Part shown: in pieces, positions 12,301 through 45,767 of the stretch
How the letters are laid out: the number at the start of each line of letters is the position of its first letter
How positions within the stretch are numbered: the stretch's first letter is position 1
Assembly (NCBI GenBank): GCA_002633005.1
Contig: NMRA01000304.1
Location: 89,200 to 153,199 of the forward strand
Length of the DNA stretch: 64,000 bases
Direction: 5' to 3'
Source of the DNA: Phoronis australis
Lineage: Eukaryota > Phoronida > Phoronidae
Position numbers and translations under genes: made by a program
The notes under the pieces: model-generated
Database searches by the model: none
What the model saw: the letters and a program-made list of their open reading frames with translations, nothing else
Told to the model about the DNA's origin: nothing

Positions 12301-13670
12301 TTTCAATCTACAAATGCCAAAAGGATCCTATGTTTAGATATACCAGTAACTATATACAGGGAGAAAGGATCACCTTGTGACAGCCCGAATTTTTTTCAAA
12401 TCTATTTTCAGAAAAAATAGAGTAATTTAACAATGATGAATTTAATGTGACCACTTTAAAATCTGGCGTTAAACCAAGAGTTGGATAGTTACAACTATGA
12501 CGGAAGTAACAAACAACCCACAATGGTAAAAAACACTCTCAAAGAAATGATGGAGAATATAATGACTGTAACTTTCTCTCTGGAAATCACAAACATTAAC
12601 TTTGTGTTTCATGCGTGGGTGTAGGTACCCCCCCCCCTCCCCCCAGTGCTGCTCAGACAGACTACACAGTAGAAATTGGGACATATCAATGAAGGACCAG
12701 CAACCTTGCAACATGTCTTATCTATCTATTCTTCTGTTGTTGTCACCAATGTTTGCTGTTCAAACAATGAAAAACTTCAATTCATAGATGGATTTAGTTT
12801 TCATTGTCTGCAGTGACTAAAATGGATGGGGGAAAGAAAGTTGCCATGAGCAGGCAGTGGTTATTGAACCCATCTCAGTTTCCTAATCCAAAAGGAAGTG
12901 GGTAATAAAATTAAAAGATGAGGTGCAGTGCATAATCCCGACTGGTAAGAAGCCATTCATAGTTACTGGAGCAGAAATGCCATAAAGTGCGGGCCTCAAG
13001 AAATATTCCTTTGCTTTTGTGGTCAACATTTTGAATGTGCTGTGGCACTCCTGTCATTCCCTGATGATGGAGAAATGAATCCCTGTGGAGTCATGAACAC
13101 AACACTGACACTTCGTAATCTGTAGTATACATTTGCACATCGTTTGTATTTGGACAGTTGAAGTGTACAGACCAGGCAACTAGGGTCTGGAGAGTGACCA
13201 CCGCCTCTAGCTGGCCCCAATATAGACCGTTTAATCATTGTGAGGGATAATTCGTCGAAAAACTTCCGGCGTATGAAGTTCCTATGCCATGGGAGATTCA
13301 CCGTCTACTGGGGCCAGCTATAGACGGTGGTCACCGTCTGGAGCCAGGGTCATAAACCAGATGATGTAAGTTCCACGAGAAAACATTCAAGTACAGTGAC
13401 AACACGTATTCAGTATATCTGTTTATCGAGAAGTGACAGAATAACAAACAAAGCCACTAAGGTGTTGTCACAGGCATCCAGCGGGACATTGCGAGAGGAT
13501 TTGTTTGAAATGGCCATCCATTGGTCGCAAATAACTCACGCCATATTCTATTTATAGACTTGGCAACAAGCGCTGCATGTCTGTGTTTTGTATTTGCGGT
13601 ACTTACTTTTATGTTTCTGCTTTTTCCTAAATGTTACGGGACTCCGCCACACTGACTTCAATACTTCCAT
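57..13670 (-). CDS. LDLRAP1: LDLRAP1 (ARH) homologue, PTB-domain clathrin adaptor, 3' end outside window
   Basis: The spliced product begins MEVLKSVWRSP and continues into a phosphotyrosine-binding domain from about residue 37 to 168. Recognisable blocks are DGVGFHLKYIGSTLVDE, GNKLDKASLKISSSGIEV, RICFCTADKHHEKVFAFI and ECHAFLCDNRKMAHAVTLTV; the last two are close to human ARH. In the family this domain binds FxNPxY tails of LDL-receptor-type proteins, and the C-terminal half binds clathrin and AP-2, so the protein should act at coated pits under the plasma membrane. Coding exons seen, in transcript order: 13670-13607, 10192-10032, 2568-2456, 1114-922, 473-436 and 325-57. The first four join cleanly in phase. 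The last one ends in an acidic EEVFNLEDSFSK stretch that resembles the start of the AP-2 beta-appendage motif. A canonical LLDLE clathrin box is not seen. The gene is head to head with LANCL3. Confidence 0.92.
436..473 (-). CDS. LDLRAP1: Probable LDLRAP1 mini-exon 5
   Basis: A 38-bp open stretch with acceptor attggcag and donor GGAA|gtgagg encodes PILLSDITSLLE. It needs two bases to complete its first codon and ends in phase 0, exactly the phase required by the next exon at 325. It falls where other ARH proteins carry a leucine-rich clathrin-binding stretch, but the motif is not canonical. The upstream junction is unresolved. Confidence 0.55.
474..921 (-). other. LDLRAP1 intron (possibly with one more small exon)
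   Basis: No convincing coding segment is visible. Because the 922-1114 exon with its stronger donor does not join the 436-473 exon in frame, an unseen short exon could lie here. Confidence 0.5.
922..1114 (-). CDS. LDLRAP1: LDLRAP1 coding exon 4 (C-terminal half of PTB)
   Basis: Acceptor ttgtttgcag at 1115-1116. It encodes RICFCTADKHHEKVFAFI, then ECHAFLCDNRKMAHAVTLTV and AQAFSVANDKEKELSDN. This is the diagnostic ARH segment. Two donors are possible: GTG|gtatgt after 922 (phase 0), or CTAA|gtgata after 933 (phase 1). Only the second joins directly to the 436-473 exon in frame. Confidence 0.95.
1115..2455 (-). other. LDLRAP1 intron
   Basis: AT-rich intron without coding signal. The 1604-1690 stretch (agctggct...cga.ttaagcc) resembles 9404-9490 in the next intron on the same strand, which points to an old dispersed repeat. 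Confidence 0.7.
2456..2568 (-). CDS. LDLRAP1: LDLRAP1 coding exon 3 (middle of PTB)
   Basis: 113 bp, acceptor ttgccag and donor GACAG|gtatgt. It encodes AKSKGNKLDKASLKISSSG and then IEVIDLTRDYTISQVSID, corresponding to the AKASGKKLQKVTLKVSPRG block of human ARH. It ends in phase 2. Confidence 0.95.
2569..10031 (-). other. LDLRAP1 long intron (7.5 kb)
   Basis: No nested gene was recognised on either strand. It contains the simple-repeat tract at 7292-7349 and a diverged repeat around 9404-9500. The rest is unremarkable AT-rich sequence. Confidence 0.75.
7292..7349. repeat. (GT)n/(GC)n microsatellite with poly-G tract
   Basis: Alternating GTGTGTGCGTGCGTGC and GTGTGTGTG runs end in ten G. The mixed purine-pyrimidine alternation could adopt Z-DNA, but no function is implied. 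Confidence 0.9.
10032..10192 (-). CDS. LDLRAP1: LDLRAP1 coding exon 2 (N-terminal half of PTB)
   Basis: 161 bp between acceptor ctcaacag and donor ATG|gtaagg. It encodes VPEDQWGQAEDPIIDGVGF and LKYIGSTLVDELPEG, matching the first beta strand and helix of the ARH PTB fold, and ends in phase 0. Confidence 0.93.
10193..13606 (-). other. LDLRAP1 intron 1
   Basis: No coding exon was found. It holds a poly-C tract at about 12630-12642 and a foldback MITE at 13194-13334. Confidence 0.75.
13194..13334. mobile_element. Foldback MITE (copy 1 of a family)
   Basis: The ends are imperfect inverted repeats: GTGACCACCG followed by CTAGCTGGCCCCA on the left, TGGGGCCAGCTA followed by CGGTGGTCAC on the right. 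The 141-bp element has no coding capacity. Its core (taatc.ttgtgagg.ataattcg.cgaaaa.cttccggcgta) recurs at 35052-35190, 35605-35690 and 37086-37195. Confidence 0.75.
13607..13670 (-). CDS. LDLRAP1: LDLRAP1 coding exon 1 (start codon)
   Basis: ATG at 13670-13668 opens MEVLKSVWRSPVTFRKKQ, comparable with the basic N-terminus of ARH proteins (MDALKSAGRAL... in human). The exon ends in phase 1 at a consensus donor, A|gtaagt. The next exon starts with AA, restoring a lysine codon, which confirms the junction. Confidence 0.85.
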
Positions 13671-14168
13671 CGTAAACTCTTGATCATAATCCGCAAGCGT
13701 AGGTATGTGTAACAGGAAAGTAGACCTATTTGACAGCAGCCAACACTCGATCCCACCCAATGTGTAATGTGTGACTTATCAACAAGGGTCATAGTTCAGG
13801 AACGACACAAATCTAATTAGCTATTGGTTAGTTGTACCGAGAACCGGAAATTTTTAACTGAATATTCATAAGCTGTTTCCAAATAAGGAAATAATAGTGA
13901 CCGATATCTGTTTACATAAGCAACCAAGACTGATAACGTTTCATCAGCAAGTTAGTGATGAAAAGAAATCACCACGAGTATTCATTCTTTTTTGTCAATT
14001 TAACATATCCCAATTAAATTGATAAAAATGATAAAATGTACCGCATTTTGTTATATTTTTTTATAAAATAGTCATTTATAAAACATGATGTAAATCTACT
14101 TATGCTCAACTGATCGGAAGTAAACAGCACTGCGACATCCAATCTCTGCTGTTTTGTTATTTGCCGTC
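13671..14168. promoter_or_regulatory. Shared promoter region between LDLRAP1 and LANCL3
   Basis: Only 498 bp separate the two divergent start codons, so both 5' UTRs and core promoters must fit here unless upstream non-coding exons exist. AT-rich runs lie at about 13980-14080. No specific element can be assigned from sequence alone. Confidence 0.55.
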
Positions 14169-19638
<5,470 letters not shown>

Positions 19639-19901
19639 AAGAAGATAGCTCTTGCCAAGATATATTTTCAAGTTGTATTTTGAACGCTCGTTATAGAACA
19701 TCGAGTCTTGTTATGTATAGTGGCTACAAATACACCTTCCGCCAAAAAACTGTTGATTTAGACTACGTACTGTTATGATTTTCAGCTTGTTCATTATTAG
19801 AGTTGGTCTGGAATGGTCATTTTGTTGTTGCTTAGAAAACACTTAATAAGTTGGATTGTCGTGGCGGGTCATTTTACACGATAAGCATGGTCTCAAACAA
19901 T

Positions 19902-19907
19902 AATAAA
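19902..19907 (+). terminator. Candidate LANCL3 poly(A) signal AATAAA
   Basis: First canonical AATAAA after the stop codon, about 265 bp downstream. Another candidate, gccaataaaatt, is at about 20054. Confidence 0.5.
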
Positions 19908-21742
19908 ATGTTGCTTCTTTTGAAGCCCAAAATCACTTATAAGTGGGGTACAAGTCGAGATAAAGTTTATAGCAGTTTTTAGTTTAAATCTAGCACATTT
20001 GAGGAAGGCAGGTTTATGGCCGCTTTAAGTTTAACATTGGGGTTTGAATTGCCAATAAAATTGCCTGACAAACCATTGTGAACATGTTTTGTTTTTCTTT
20101 TTCAATAGAGGTCACGCTTACGGCTATTTCAATGATTTTCTTAAAATTCCTTTAGTTACACTAAAATGAGAATGCTTCACTTGAACTCAAATCTGTGTTC
20201 CACCCAAAAAGCAAAAATTTCAATTCACACCACTTAGCACTAAGTGGTCTCAACTTATTCCTTACCCAGATGGGAAATGTTTTCTGGGTTTTGCAAAGAA
20301 CTGACAATGTTTTATGTCTTGATACCAAAGTTGGTGTGTAAAACAATACAGAGTCTTTTCTCAAGAATAACGAGTTTTCAGTTCTTTCATAGGCAGGAAA
20401 TCATTTCCAATTTTATTAAAAACTATTCGAGACCAATTCCACAAAAGTGGTCTAAATGAGAAGTTGGTTTTTGTGATGGAAAGGTGTATGAAATTGCATT
20501 TTCACTTTAACTACATAAAAACAAATTGAGTGGAACCTTGTTACGTTACAACCAGGGCTTGGAATGACCAATGACGCAAAAATAGGAACATTTTCCAGGT
20601 GATTTATCGTTCCAAGACTTGTGTGATAGAAATATTCTTTGTTGTAAAATTTAACTGAAAAAATTTGTTCACAGTCAATAATGATAAAAGAGGAAACTGG
20701 AAAACAAGGAATTGGAAATCAAAACCTAAAAAGAGGAAATCCTCTTCAGAGAGAAAAAAATCCAAGTCCCGTACAACGTACCCTGTTAAGAAGGTTAAGT
20801 GATGACCAGACAAACGGAAGCAGTGGTGGCTATGGACGCCATCTGTGGACAGTAACTTGGTTCAAATACCTAGCATCCATAGCAGATAATGTGACGTACT
20901 TGGCTACGGACTTCTACAACCTTTTTCTGGAATAGCCTAATGACTACGTTTACACAAGAGGGTCGTCACAAGTTTTAAATAGGGTGTTTTTGTGCAATGG
21001 GCCCACCCTATGTGGCCAGAGCTCGTCCGATGCTATTCAGGTAGTCGGATCGCCTGCTGTAAGCTTTTTCCCTGGTTATAACGTTTATAGGGATATAACG
21101 TACAAACTTCCAAGTCCTGGTTTTACCCAATGTATTTTGATGGTGGTTACAATTGTTGACAATGCACACCTTTACAACAATTACACCTGCGTAACGTTCA
21201 CAATTTTCTGTCCCTTGCCATCAACAGTGAACAGCAGCCGACTTTGTGACCAGTCTATTGTCTTGCTTTTTGAATTGTGTTAGTATGCAAAAAGACCATT
21301 CACGAAGGCCTGTGGCCCAGAAGGGTTTATAACTGAACTCATTCCAGATGCAAACTAGCACCCTTGCCTCTACCATGACAATAGTTGGATTCAACTATCG
21401 AGGGAGCGCGGCGACTCCTTTTTTGCCAATGCACACAACGTTTTATTAGGTGGTGATAGTCGTATAATGTCGTACTATGGAAGTGTTTGAATGCAACATG
21501 CTTGTGTGGCTAAACAAAAAATGGAAGTTTGGAGAAAGTAAATGGACTGAAAATGTTTACCTGAGTAAGGTGAAGTCCCACTTTATGAGGGCTCAGTACA
21601 CCAACTAGAACAAATGTAGCAAGTAAATTTGTCCGAGTTAAGGGAAAGTCCTACTTAGGCACACACAACATACACAAGCGTTACTGTAGAAACTGTATGA
21701 AGGCATGAATTGCAAAATCGCCAAAAATAAGTAATAAAAACA

Positions 21743-21748
21743 TTTATT
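21743..21748 (-). terminator. Candidate CDC5L poly(A) signal AATAAA
   Basis: tttatt on the plus strand reads AATAAA on the CDC5L strand, about 185 bp after the stop codon. Confidence 0.5.
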
Positions 21749-21932
21749 TACACTAAAATTCATGATTAACACCGTAGTGGGCTGTAGGCAATCTCAGCCA
21801 TCACATTACAACCAATAATACATCCAAATGCCCCAGGGGCCACCATACATTGTGCAGGTGACATTTTGACATGATGCAATCAGTTCCAGCATAACAGTTG
21901 TACAACAAAGAGTGGAACTATAACAAGAGGTG

Positions 21933-37588
<15,656 letters not shown>

Positions 37589-40500
37589 TTTGGCGATATT
37601 TTATTCAGCGCACGTCGAGAACATAACAATATGGCGATCGAAATCTCGTGTATTCACGAGGAATTTCCCTCCAAACGAGACTTCAGGGTGCACCGTTGTT
37701 TCGCCTCGAAAACCAAAGGTGGGAAATTGGAAAGCTTTGCTGAACATCAGAGCAAGACAGATCGTTATTCGAGGCCAGGTGTTGGATATTTTGCTGGGAA
37801 ATATTCTTGTGGCGTCTTTCATTTCGGTAAGTCTGGCTGTATCTTTTTAATTCATTGGTGCCGTAGTTCGTTTGGAGAAACCGCGGGTGATCAACCACCT
37901 GTGTGTGTACGAGTGGTGTTGTGTTATGTGTTTGCACTCGGATAAAGACATTGTACAGTTGTGAATCGAAAGTCGTGTTCTGTTGTGTTGTGCTTGTATG
38001 AGGTTGCCCGTTGTTGCTTTGTAATAGTGAAAATGCTGAGGTTGATTTCTCGACGAGAATTTGAGGCTTCACTAACTGTTGTCTTACTCAAGGCAATTTA
38101 GAATTTTAGAAATTAGTGCTAAGTTGACACTAATTGAATTCTCCTACACTTAGCAGAGCAATCTGACTGAATTTTTACAAATTCTAGCTGGTGATACCTT
38201 TGCACTTTGATATCGTTGTACCCAGTCTTTTCATGAAGAAGATAATGTTCTAAGAATTCTCACCCATGTTCTAAATGATAAAATTTAATTGTTGCAAAAT
38301 CTAAGTTTATGTCCCAAAGTTGTCAAACACAAGTGTGTCGAAAAAGACGGCTAAAATTCAACTGATGTCAATTTTTTACGTTATGGTAATTATGGAAAGC
38401 AATTATGATTTTAAATTTGATCCGAGTGTAAAAATTCCCCAAAGCCACATGTCCTAATCACAGATCAGATTTGAAGACTTTTTATACCCAGGTCAAAGGT
38501 CATGATTCGTTTCGTTGTATCAAATATGCAAAATTCCATGTGATATGAAGTTGAGCCGTCTTTTCACCAAACATGGGTCATACGTGTTTAAATAAGCGTA
38601 GATTATCGAGCTATGTTGTCAATATCATTACTTGTTTGTTATTTTGTCGTGAATTCTATAGCCTATGTCATTTTGTCGTGATTTCTATAGCCTATGTCTA
38701 GTTTTCATCTAAGAATTTCACGAGATGCTGGTCCCACTTCTAGATCACGGGTTCATTGACTTTATCCTTCTCATCTTAGTCATGTATGTTAATCCTAGAT
38801 TTAAGGTCAAATGAATTCTTATCACTTGTTTTGTGATAACTTAGTGGATAACTTAGCTGTAAAAGTCACTAATTCCAAGTGACATTCTGTGAGTCGTTTT
38901 AAACTGCAGTGTTTTTGCTCTTACTAAGACGGTACATTTTTAAAACGGGTGTCATTAGCGCCACCATCTGTTCAGTTTTACTCTTTATATTCTTTGCCAT
39001 GCATTCCTTCTCATGCATGCAATTGCGAAAACATTGAAGAGAGAGGGGTGTTCTCCACTTTTTGAGGGGATATCATTATGTCATGGGGTTTAGTTGAATA
39101 CTGATCCTGGCTGTCAAGGCGATAGTCAATAACAGGGGTCCACATCTTGAGAACCAGTTTGATACCCTTTATGTTGATGGAGTGGAGAAAACTGGTTCTG
39201 GAGTAACTGACTATTGGTGCTTTATAAGTCAAGGCAATCAGTCTAGATATTTTAGACATAGAGCGCAACCAATTTCACCCTTTTTAAAGGCTTATTCCCT
39301 CAACAGCCTAATCCGTTTTCACGGGAGATTAGGTTAGCCCATTCAGGAGACCTGTCTATAGAACAAAAATTCAATAATAACTATGGGGTGTCATTACTAG
39401 TAACCCAACAAATCTGTGGACACTTTTTAAAAGCAATGTGCCAGTAAATCATAGAAAGCACTCATTCATGTGGAATCAACTGTGAAAAGTCACCCTCTTT
39501 GACTAAAACATCTCTGTGTATCACCTATGTAGGGAGGTAACTTTGAACCCAGCTCTTCCAAATGAGAGTTCTTGGAGTATAAATCCACATAGCAACAGTT
39601 GTAAACACATTGTAACAAAACCAACTCAAGTCTCGGGTGGTGCTCCTATATTTTTGACCGAGACGGGTGTTGCTGGATTAAGGTGGGATTCCCAACATTG
39701 GAGGGAATGGACTCGAAAAAGGGAACTCGTTTGTAGGGCAATTCCGTGAAAAATTTGCTTTTAATTGGATTTTGTTTAAAAAATATCACCCTTTTTGTAC
39801 AAGGGTTAATTCCGCAAACCTAACCCTTTTGTAGGGATTTTTTCACATCTGAATTTTAACACCATTAAGCCTGAAAGAGCTCAAGAAATTATGCCATGAT
39901 GTTAAAAATTGGTACATGTATTACAAATAAAGTTTTAGTTTAAAAATATAGGTATAATAAATTATTTAGAAGCCCGTCTGTAAATTTGTATAATTGAAAA
40001 ATGGAACCTTTAGTACAGTTTTAATCTCCAGACTGAATCCTTTTTGCACATAATTAAATCGAAAAAGCACCGTTTGCATAGGGAATTTCATCAAAAAAGG
40101 CATCCTATTGGGGGGAATTGGTTGAGAAAACGTCACCCTACTGAGCGACATGTCCAGTATACATCTTTGATGGGCGAACATCAGGAATCCACTTCTGCCC
40201 GAGTTGTCATTTTGTAAACCAGGTTTAATCCCACAAACACAAGTTTAGTGCAAACAGTGACATCTTACATTTCCTACATTTTCCAAAAATTTAAAAGAGA
40301 AATAGACTGACTATTTCAGCCTAAAGTCTGCCCTAATCAGTGGCTGTGTGCTTGTTAATTCCAAGTGGCATATACATGATGTTTTGACCACAACTGACAA
40401 AGCAAACAAACCTCAGGCTCCACTGACCTCACTGATAAAAGAGTCACCATTAAGATTAATTTTCATAAATGTGGCTGTTGTGATAAATGTGGCTGTTGTG

Positions 40501-43500
40501 ATATTAAGCTTATCGTAATCCACCGATCACTTTTCTTTCGTAGTATGACCCCAGCAATGCACAAATTCTTACTGGTTTGACCCTATGAAAATAATAAATG
40601 ATAATAAACTGCTTAATTCCACATAATTGCCTGTTGGTTGTTATTGTAAAGTTGTTTACATGCCGAGGATGGTGGCAGAGTATGTATCCATTGATCCTTG
40701 ATAATTGTCTCATTGGACTCAATGGGTGCAGGAGGTCTAAACCTTGCTCTGGTTTTTTACATTTCTCTGTGGCTAGAACTGACTGAAGCCCTAGATTTTA
40801 ATTAGAAATCCATGCATTGTTCTTGTTTGAATTTTCTCAAATGTTTCTCCATGTGTGTGTTCCGAAAGGCAGTGACGGTGTTTTAAAAGAAGGTTGCTCT
40901 ACAATTTTCAAGTGTTCAAAGAAAGCAATTTTATATTAACTTCAATTTTGTTAGGGTATTGCAAAACTACACAGTATTGTGGACAAGGGAAATTATATTT
41001 TTTCGATGTTTTCTTAAAAGATAAGTAGTGTTCACCAAATAATTGCTTTATCATTTTTTAAGTTCTGTACCAGAACTACCACCAGACAATATGTTTTGAT
41101 AAATTGGGAGGAGTATTCAGTTATCATGTAATAGCCTGTTGAGAAATAAAAAAGATCATTTTTAGCTGTTACAAACTGTCTGAATTTAGTTCAGTCGCTG
41201 CAACTTGTCCTTATTTGAATTACACTCACTAATCATGGACCCTGATAGGTCAAATTTATAAAAAGTGAGCGCTGCAGTCATTAATTTTTATTTTTAATTA
41301 ATTTCGCATAAGATTTTGTAACTCTGTTTGCTTTGCAAAGGAGTGTATTTGTCCTCTCTCATCTGACCTGATAAGACTACCGTATTATTGAGATAGGTCT
41401 GACTTCTGTTTGATACTCTAGGGTGAGATATGTACTAGGTTGCCCTATACTTCCATTTTCTGGCAGAGGTATGGTATTTAATTCATTTCATACCTGTGCG
41501 AAATGACCTCGGAACTATTGGCAGCTTGTACTTAAGGTGGGACATTAGTATTAAGTCCAAGTTTGCCATAATATTCTTTTGTTCTTCTGACAAATGCCGC
41601 TTTGCTAAAGGTCAGCGTGACATACTAAACTGAAAGGTTTGTAAGCCATTTCTTTGATATGTTCATTACCTTTTCATAAGGCATTGGTTATAGAAAGTAT
41701 CTGAGTTGAGTGTCATTCCGATTTTTCTCTGCAAGTTTTGGCATTTTTTGATCAGCTTCTAGTTTTTAGACACTTGTAATTTTGTGTCTTCATGTACATA
41801 CATAACATGGGGTTTCTTTACATGGTGTCTGTGAGAAACTGTAGTGCTACTCAACAATACTGGGGCTTTCAGAGTTTCCAGGTACCGCAAGGTCAGAAAA
41901 TTTTGCCGCAGCCAGCCTTCAACTGTTTGTATTTTATAACAAGGCCACAATCAGACCTTCCATCGCCCTTGGCAATAAAATTTGACACTTGGTAATGTGC
42001 CACAGTTGAGCAGTGACCTGGGTAGATGGTCAATTATAAACAATATAAATATTGAAGTGTCTACTGTCACTTTTAGGAAGCAGTCATTTATGTCTCTGAG
42101 CCAAGTCGTGGCCTGGCGTGCGCTATGTAAGTTTCAGGACTTTTGACTGTTAGCATGCAAGTTCTGAGGGCAATGCGTGTAGTTTTTCTAGTCTCATAGG
42201 TCAACTGCTATGTTTTTTACTGATGTGCTATGCCTTTTTGCCAGTTTGGAATTGCTAAAGTACTATGTTCTTTCAGTAGTTGTAGCCTTTAAAAATCTAT
42301 ATCAGTAGACCATCAAAATTGGCAGCAATGGGGGAGTGAGTGTTGCTGCATCTAGTAAGTCTCAGTTCCACCATTTTTGATAATTGCTGTGGTCATTCAG
42401 ATTAAAAAAGGTTTGACATTGGTTTGTGTTTCTTTGATCAAGCCGCGTTACTTTTATCATTGGTCCTTGCAGTGTAGCATCCTAATTGGTACTTGACTGG
42501 AGTTTTGAAGATAAGTTTTTCTGTGTTTGATAAGCCAGATATGAAGGCTAGAACATGAAAGGCTGCCACGGTAACATGAACTTGGGGCAAATATTCAGAC
42601 TGTTCATTCTGCTGACCTGTCTACAAAGTATGTACCGTAAAGCTTCTTATATCAACTGGGTTTCTAGTAGACACAGGTCCAAGACTGTGGAGTCGAGCTG
42701 TAAGATTAGGTACACTGTGATTAATTAATACTTTGTAAGTATTAGCCCAGATTTCATTACTGACCATGCAGGATATTTGGTATCCATTTGTAATCATCTA
42801 GCAATTGGCAAAGGTGATTTTTACAGGTGTATACTTGTGGCTTTGGCCTGGAATGCCTTGTCTTCAGTAAACATTTGTGCCTACCATAATAGAGTCACGA
42901 TCTGTACTAGTATCATGTCTGAATAAATACTCATTTTCTATTAGCACATTTGGTACCTTCATTGCCAGTTATTTTGTAGTTACATCAAAGCTTAGGAATT
43001 GAGTTTCCCACTTGTCAATGACCTGTTCCTTCAAGTTTAATGTTCTCACCTGTAGATTAGTAATGGACAGGTGTTTGATGCTTATTGTTTCGTTCCTTTG
43101 CCATGGTCTAAAAGTAGTCATCACAAAACATTGAAACTGTTTATTTTATTGATTAACACGCAGATCCGTTATGGCTCTGTGCATCACATCTTTGTTAGTT
43201 CTCAGCAGCAAAACATTTTGAATTCTCCGCATTGAGAGGCTTCTGCAAGCTGAAAGAGTGTTTAGTGCTTAATAGATCGAGCAGTGCCATTCACGGTCAG
43301 TGCTGACTTGCGCAAAGCTATACAGGTACCTTAAGTTGGAGTGCATGACATCCTCAGACTACATCGCCATTCACATTTAGAGTGCTCCCATGTCTAAACA
43401 CTCTAGGGACTGTAGTATAAATTAACATATTTTTGTATAGGTGTTGTATTGGTAATAACAGAGGATTTGCATATTTCTGTGTTAGCTTGTACAGGAGAGG

Positions 43501-44639
43501 CCAAGTGTTGTTGTTTGCCTTTAGGATTGGCCTATGTTTATTCTTCCTACCCTGAATGGCATAATAGAATCATGAGGACCTGTGTGATTTTTGTGGGACA
43601 CATTATGCAAGGGTTGAACAGTACAAGTGGACAGGACCACAGATGACCTTAGTGTAGTTGGATTGGGCCAATTCACAGGGGGACAATTGCGTATTGAACA
43701 TATGTGTTAGCTCCATGTGTGGGAGCAACTGGCTTAGTGTTCTGTCCTCATGTAAATATTGTTAAGAACACTGACCACCTAGTAAAATCGGTGACCTATT
43801 CGATATAGCAGCAACCTTTGAAATAAATAACCTGCCACTAGGTGGTGGTCCAGTTTTCATTGGGCAGGCTACTACACTATAATTTGGATATTTTTTCAAA
43901 AGTTGCTGAAATCACCATTTTCCATATTTTTAAAGGCTTTGGTGACCACTCCTTGCTCAGAATTTCCCCCTTGGCCGATAAATTTCGATCACTGCCACCT
44001 TTTTACCGAAGTGAACGATTGCACTGTATTATGTCCGGAACTGAACATTTTTAACCCTAAACAAAATCCGTGGTGTTGGTGAAGTTTCGGAAAGGTGTGC
44101 GGTGACATGTAATTTAACATTTTACAATTTATTTTGAAGTCACCATTCCGTCAAATTACTCCAGTTGTGGGTGTTTGACTGACATGCAAAAATACCAATG
44201 TCGGGGGTTATAAGTGTAGATAAAACAATTTATCCCCCAATAAAGCTAGAACAGTAAATAACTGCCAGGTAATAATCCATACAATTAATTCCTGTGTTAG
44301 ATACCGATTTGGCGGGGAAAAGATGACAGACATGTCGTGGTGTTGCGTTGAAGACAATAACGTGCGTGGTTTGATCCACTTCACTTTATGGGGATGACAG
44401 GCTTCAAACACAATAAATGTTAAATATGTCCATTTTCGTACCAGTTTTTTTGAGATGTTATCTTGAACATTTAGATTGAAGGAAATTTGTTCGTGCATGT
44501 AGTTGATACCGTTTATCAAAATGATTGCAGGCAGTACTAGATGTGTGCAGGCTGCTCATGTGGGCTCATTGTGCTGGTCATCTTGAACCATTTCCATGCT
44601 TTTTATAGTTAAAACTGAACTGAGGAGTATGAGACCTGA

Positions 44640-44740
44640 TTGAAGAGTCTAGCAATGTGCTCCCATGGAACTCCAACTCACAACCTTGAGAAAAGGGAGC
44701 AGGCACTTATCCGACTAAGTCACACTGCCTCCTCAATCGA
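44640..44740 (-). mobile_element. tRNA-derived SINE (minus strand)
   Basis: Reverse strand reads gaggaggcagtgtgacttag, then tcggataagtgcctgctccc and a box-B-like gttgtgagttggagttcc. The head aggaggcagtg is shared with the SINE at 31060. Confidence 0.55.
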
Positions 44741-45767
44741 TACAGTTTGAATAAGAATCTCTTTTTTTAGTAAGTTTTTACAAAAAAGATATGACCCAAG
44801 TGGCTGCAGACTGGTATACAAGTCAAAAGTCAAGAAATTCAAATTCTTCGGGCTATACATACTTTTACTGAATTAAAGTCTTTGTCTTTGTAGGTATTTG
44901 GTTAAATGCGTGGATTTGTCGATAAGGCCCCACATACCCTCAACCAAAAATTATCCACCTTATCTCATTTGGCTATACTTGGTTGTATTAAGTTTTATGT
45001 GGCTTCAAGCAATAAACAATTTTCCCTGTTCTGCACTGAGCTAATGTTGCTGTCTGGAGTTTATGGCCAGGCAGTGGAAATCCTGTCTGTATCATTACTT
45101 TTAAGTTGTTGTGCCCAAGTTTAGGTTAAAATTTAAATTAAACTGAATTTTTTTGTATGTTTTAGACTGAAATGAATTGTGATCTCTAATCCAGGTTTGA
45201 AAAGTTCCCAAATCTGTTTGTGTCCTTAACACTTTCTCTTATGTACTGTGTCGCCACAAAAGGCTAAAGTTTTGGCAATCAAATGGCAATGACCTCAACA
45301 TTTTCTTGGAAAAAATCAAAACTTTGTGAAAACTTGTAAAATCTTACTTACCTAGTTTAAATTCTAAAGAATACAAAGCAGTCGAAAGTGGTAAAAAAAA
45401 AACAAGGTTAAAGCATCTATAACGTCCCACGCATCGCTAGTTAGCTCTATCTGAAAAAGCAAATTTTAAAGTTTTGACTTAGTGTTGGTGAAACTTTGTG
45501 TTGAAATAATTAATGAACTCTATTCAATTCCTGATTTTGTCATTTGTGTGCTTGCTCGTCATATTAAAAAATAAATCCGTGGTAAGGGTTCCGCCCAACA
45601 GGAACCAAAACAATGGTTTTCAGAGGTGGCATTGGGTGGGGCCAGCATAATGAGGTATTTTTCAATTTGAAGTAATCATCATTTTTACTGTATGATTTTA
45701 CCATTACAACATTTGAATATGGAATCCTGGACTTGGAGTTATTAAAAAAGGGTAGTGGTCATTTAAA

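Larger units (their letters stand above)
19639..21932. other. LANCL3 to CDC5L intergenic stretch (convergent 3' ends)
   Basis: Holds both 3' UTRs. No gene can be assigned. An A-rich plus-strand segment at 20671-20812 reads as a very basic peptide after a good acceptor, but no partner exon was found. Confidence 0.6.

Noticed and set aside
14154-14168. Start of LANCL3 five codons upstream (TTG)
   Set aside because: Not an ATG; the ATG at 14169 fits the family N-terminus.
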